Below, one piece after another: positions 11,598 to 13,142 of a DNA stretch of 13,142 bases. The stretch spans positions 1-13,142 of the forward strand of contig JAEYWU010000078.1 in NCBI GenBank assembly GCA_023428785.1, in the 5' to 3' direction. Every line of letters starts with the position of its first letter. Position 1 is the stretch's first letter. The notes beneath the pieces are model-generated. The model saw nothing but the letters and a program-made list of their open reading frames with translations, did no database searches and was not told the origin of the DNA. Origin of the DNA: Pseudomonadota bacterium. GTDB taxonomy: Bacteria > Pseudomonadota > Alphaproteobacteria > Caulobacterales > Caulobacteraceae. Made by a program: the position numbers and the translations under genes.

Positions 11598-12701
11598 TCA
11601 GGGCGCCGCGAGCGTCTCATCAAAAAAGGCGACGGCGGCCTCGATGGCCTGGCGGTGCGCATCCGGGCGGGTTTCGTCGGCGCAGAGGGGTGCGTAGCGA
11701 GTGCGGGCGGCGTCTCCGCAAAGCCCCAGGAAGGCGTTGTGATCCATGCCCGCCAACCGGGCCAAGCGCGCGGAGGGCAGGCGTTCCAGGAACAGGTCTG
11801 CGTTCTCGCTGGCTGGCGTGGTCTCGTCGGCTGAGCCTTGCAGGATCAGGACCGGCTCGTCCACCGAGCGCAGGCTGTCGTTGGCGAGCAGGATGCCGAG
11901 CGCCGGCGCGATCAGGAGGGCGGCGTCGATCCGTTCGTCGTCGCGATCCGCTGTCTGGGTTCGGACCGAGCGGCGGACGGCGTCGGAGCTGTTCATGACC
12001 TCGCGGCGGTTCACCGTCCCGAAATCGCCATCCGAGATCGTGTCGTCGCACAGCAAATTTCGCAGCGCGCGGGCGCAGAAGGCCGCCACGCCGGAGAGAT
12101 CCGGCCGGGCTCCGAGTTCCATCAGGACCGAGGCTCCCCCCAAGGAATAGCCGACCGCGCCGATCCGTTCAGGGTCGATGCGAGGCCCCCACTCGGGATC
12201 GCCAAGCACAGCGTCGATGGCATGGCGCAGGTCGTCGGCACGCTCCCAGTAGAGCAGGGCGCCCAGCGGCGTGCGGTTGCCGTTGCCGTTGTTGCCGGGG
12301 TGATCGACGGCGACGACGACATAGCCCTGGCGGGCCAGGGCGGTGCCCAGCCAGGCCATCTGGCGGGCTGATCCGCCGAAGCCATGGGACATGACGATGA
12401 GCGGCAGAGGCTCGCGCGCCGCGAAAGGCGCGCCGTCGGCCGCCTGTCCGCTGATGAAGAAGGGCTGGTCCGCCGGCCCGATGACGCGGGGCGTCTCGGG
12501 TGCATCCGGCGCGGTTGGGTACCAGATCGCGACCATTTGCTGGTCGCGCCCGAGCGCGTCGCGAAGGGCTGCGCCGGGGCGGGGATAGGCCTGCACGACC
12601 TCGCCGGCGGCGTAGTCGATGTCCGGGGTGGGCGCCGGCGCGGGCGCGCAGGCCTGCACCCCAAGAAAAAGGGCCGTCAGCAGGATGGTGACGGCCCTCA
12701 T
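11598..12701 (-). CDS. Alpha/beta hydrolase, probable lipoprotein (dienelactone hydrolase/PAF-acetylhydrolase-like)
   Basis: A 367-residue serine hydrolase. A hydrophobic signal peptide (1-17) ends in V15-Q16-A17-C18, an imperfect lipobox (Gln at -2), followed by a Pro-rich linker APAPAPTPD, so an envelope lipoprotein is likely. The catalytic triad is readable: nucleophile Ser186 in GYSLGG (184-189), Asp292 in QGSADE, His321 in GMDHN; the oxyanion loop is SHGFGGSARQ (105-114). The YP motif near 61 and the S-H-G-F-G-G sequence point to the PAF-acetylhydrolase/chlorophyllase/dienelactone hydrolase group. Substrate is unknown, probably an ester. Four further Cys pairs are possible in the mature domain (C209, C218, C328, C340). 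The ATG is 5 bp past the clpP stop, so it is likely translated from the clpP mRNA. Confidence 0.88.
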   Translation of the reverse strand: MRAVTILLTALFLGVQACAPAPAPTPDIDYAAGEVVQAYPRPGAALRDALGRDQQMVAIWYPTAPDAPETPRVIGPADQPFFISGQAADGAPFAAREPLPLIVMSHGFGGSARQMAWLGTALARQGYVVVAVDHPGNNGNGNRTPLGALLYWERADDLRHAIDAVLGDPEWGPRIDPERIGAVGYSLGGASVLMELGARPDLSGVAAFCARALRNLLCDDTISDGDFGTVNRREVMNSSDAVRRSVRTQTADRDDERIDAALLIAPALGILLANDSLRSVDEPVLILQGSADETTPASENADLFLERLPSARLARLAGMDHNAFLGLCGDAARTRYAPLCADETRPDAHRQAIEAAVAFFDETLAAP

Positions 12702-12706
12702 GATCC

Positions 12707-13142
12707 CTAGTCCTTCTTGGGCTCTTCCGGAGCCGGGGTCGTCAGGTCGCCCTCTCGGCGCTCGTAGACGTGGTCGATAAGACCGAAGGCCTTGGCCTCT
12801 TCCGCGCTCATGAAATAGTCGCGGTCCAGGGTGCGCTCGATGACCTCGATCGGCTGGCCGGTGTGTTTTGAATAGAGCTCGTTCAGCTGGCGCTTGGTCT
12901 TGATGATGTCCTCGGCGTGGCGCTCGATGTCCGAAGCCGTACCGCGGAAGCCGCCCGACGGCTGGTGCACCATGATGCGCGCGTTGGGCAGGGCGATGCG
13001 GTGCCCGGCTTCACCCGCCGTCAGGATCAGCGAGCCGGCCGAGGCGGCCATGCCCATGACCACGGTCGAGACCGGCGACTTGATGTATTGCATGGTGTCG
13101 TAGATCGCGAGCGCCGAGGTCACCTGACCGCCCGGGCTGTTG
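12707..13142 (-). CDS. clpP: ATP-dependent Clp protease proteolytic subunit ClpP (N-terminus outside window)
   Basis: The C-terminal 144 residues of ClpP, the tetradecameric serine protease that with ClpX or ClpA degrades unfolded and tagged proteins. The visible part starts in the oxyanion-loop motif NSPGG, then GMAASAGS with the catalytic Ser (13040-13042), MVHQPSGG with the catalytic His, and the catalytic Asp in LDRDYF. The handle-helix region with ERHAEDIIKTKRQLNELY is typical. About 60 N-terminal residues are missing beyond base 13142. The residue after the catalytic Ser is Ala, where E. coli ClpP has Met. In Caulobacter ClpP with ClpX is essential for degrading CtrA. The hydrolase gene follows in the same direction after 5 bp. 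Confidence 0.95.
   Translation of the reverse strand, partial: NSPGGQVTSALAIYDTMQYIKSPVSTVVMGMAASAGSLILTAGEAGHRIALPNARIMVHQPSGGFRGTASDIERHAEDIIKTKRQLNELYSKHTGQPIEVIERTLDRDYFMSAEEAKAFGLIDHVYERREGDLTTPAPEEPKKD

Noticed and set aside
1..13142. Mobile element, phage, toxin-antitoxin or defence island
   Set aside because: No transposase, integrase, terminal repeat, tRNA, nuclease, helicase or paired toxin gene is visible; the genes are chromosomal families in steady composition as far as can be read by eye.

Overview
The window looks like chromosomal DNA of a high-GC alphaproteobacterium. Caulobacterales (Brevundimonas, Caulobacter or Phenylobacterium type) is my best guess. The reasons are the strongly G/C-ending codons, the clpP and rpsF-rpsR-rplI genes lying close together, the presence of DUF3297, DUF6481, DUF819, DoxX and MAPEG family proteins, and promoter-like sequences placed so that transcripts could start at the ATG. 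This placement is inference from reading, not from a search. I see no transposase, phage gene, integrase, CRISPR array, tRNA or rRNA, and nothing that forms a recognisable defence or conflict system. The content reads as ordinary housekeeping and accessory metabolism.

Layout. (1) 1-666 (+): 3' part of an Ala/Pro-rich protein with one membrane anchor, closed by a strong intrinsic terminator. (2) 766-1293 (+): a GNAT acetyltransferase, convergent with and overlapping by 4 bp (1290-4291, -) a same-strand run that reads, in transcription order, SDF-type carboxylate symporter, DUF3297 protein, lipocalin lipoprotein, DUF6481 charged-helix protein and MAPEG membrane protein. (3) 4292-4425: divergent intergenic region, then (+) a DUF819 membrane protein and a two-gene ABC-2 exporter resembling YadG/YadH. 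(4) 7458-7483: a hairpin between convergent genes, then (-) DoxX, an Aas-like acyl-CoA/ACP ligase starting at TTG, and a small secreted Rap1a/Tai-like protein. (5) 10103-13142 (-): the bS6-bS18-bL9 ribosomal operon with its terminator, long leader and candidate promoter, preceded by an alpha/beta-hydrolase lipoprotein tightly spaced behind clpP, which runs off the window.

How the genes fit together. clpP plus the hydrolase and rpsF-rpsR-rplI are probably two adjacent transcription units. The ABC pair (stop and start overlapping as ATGA) makes one exporter. Symporter and DUF819 are two different membrane proteins driven from a shared divergent region. The ligase, lipocalin, MAPEG and DoxX proteins all point to lipid, membrane or redox upkeep, but nothing in the sequence ties them into one pathway.

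The observations most worth a second look are the symporter whose TM7 cation-site motif (normally NMDGT) is replaced although its HP1 and TM8 substrate residues are kept; candidate leaderless promoters with identical 17-nt spacer and 6-nt gap geometry; nested inverted repeats upstream of doxX; and mutually exclusive hairpins ahead of the DUF6481 gene.
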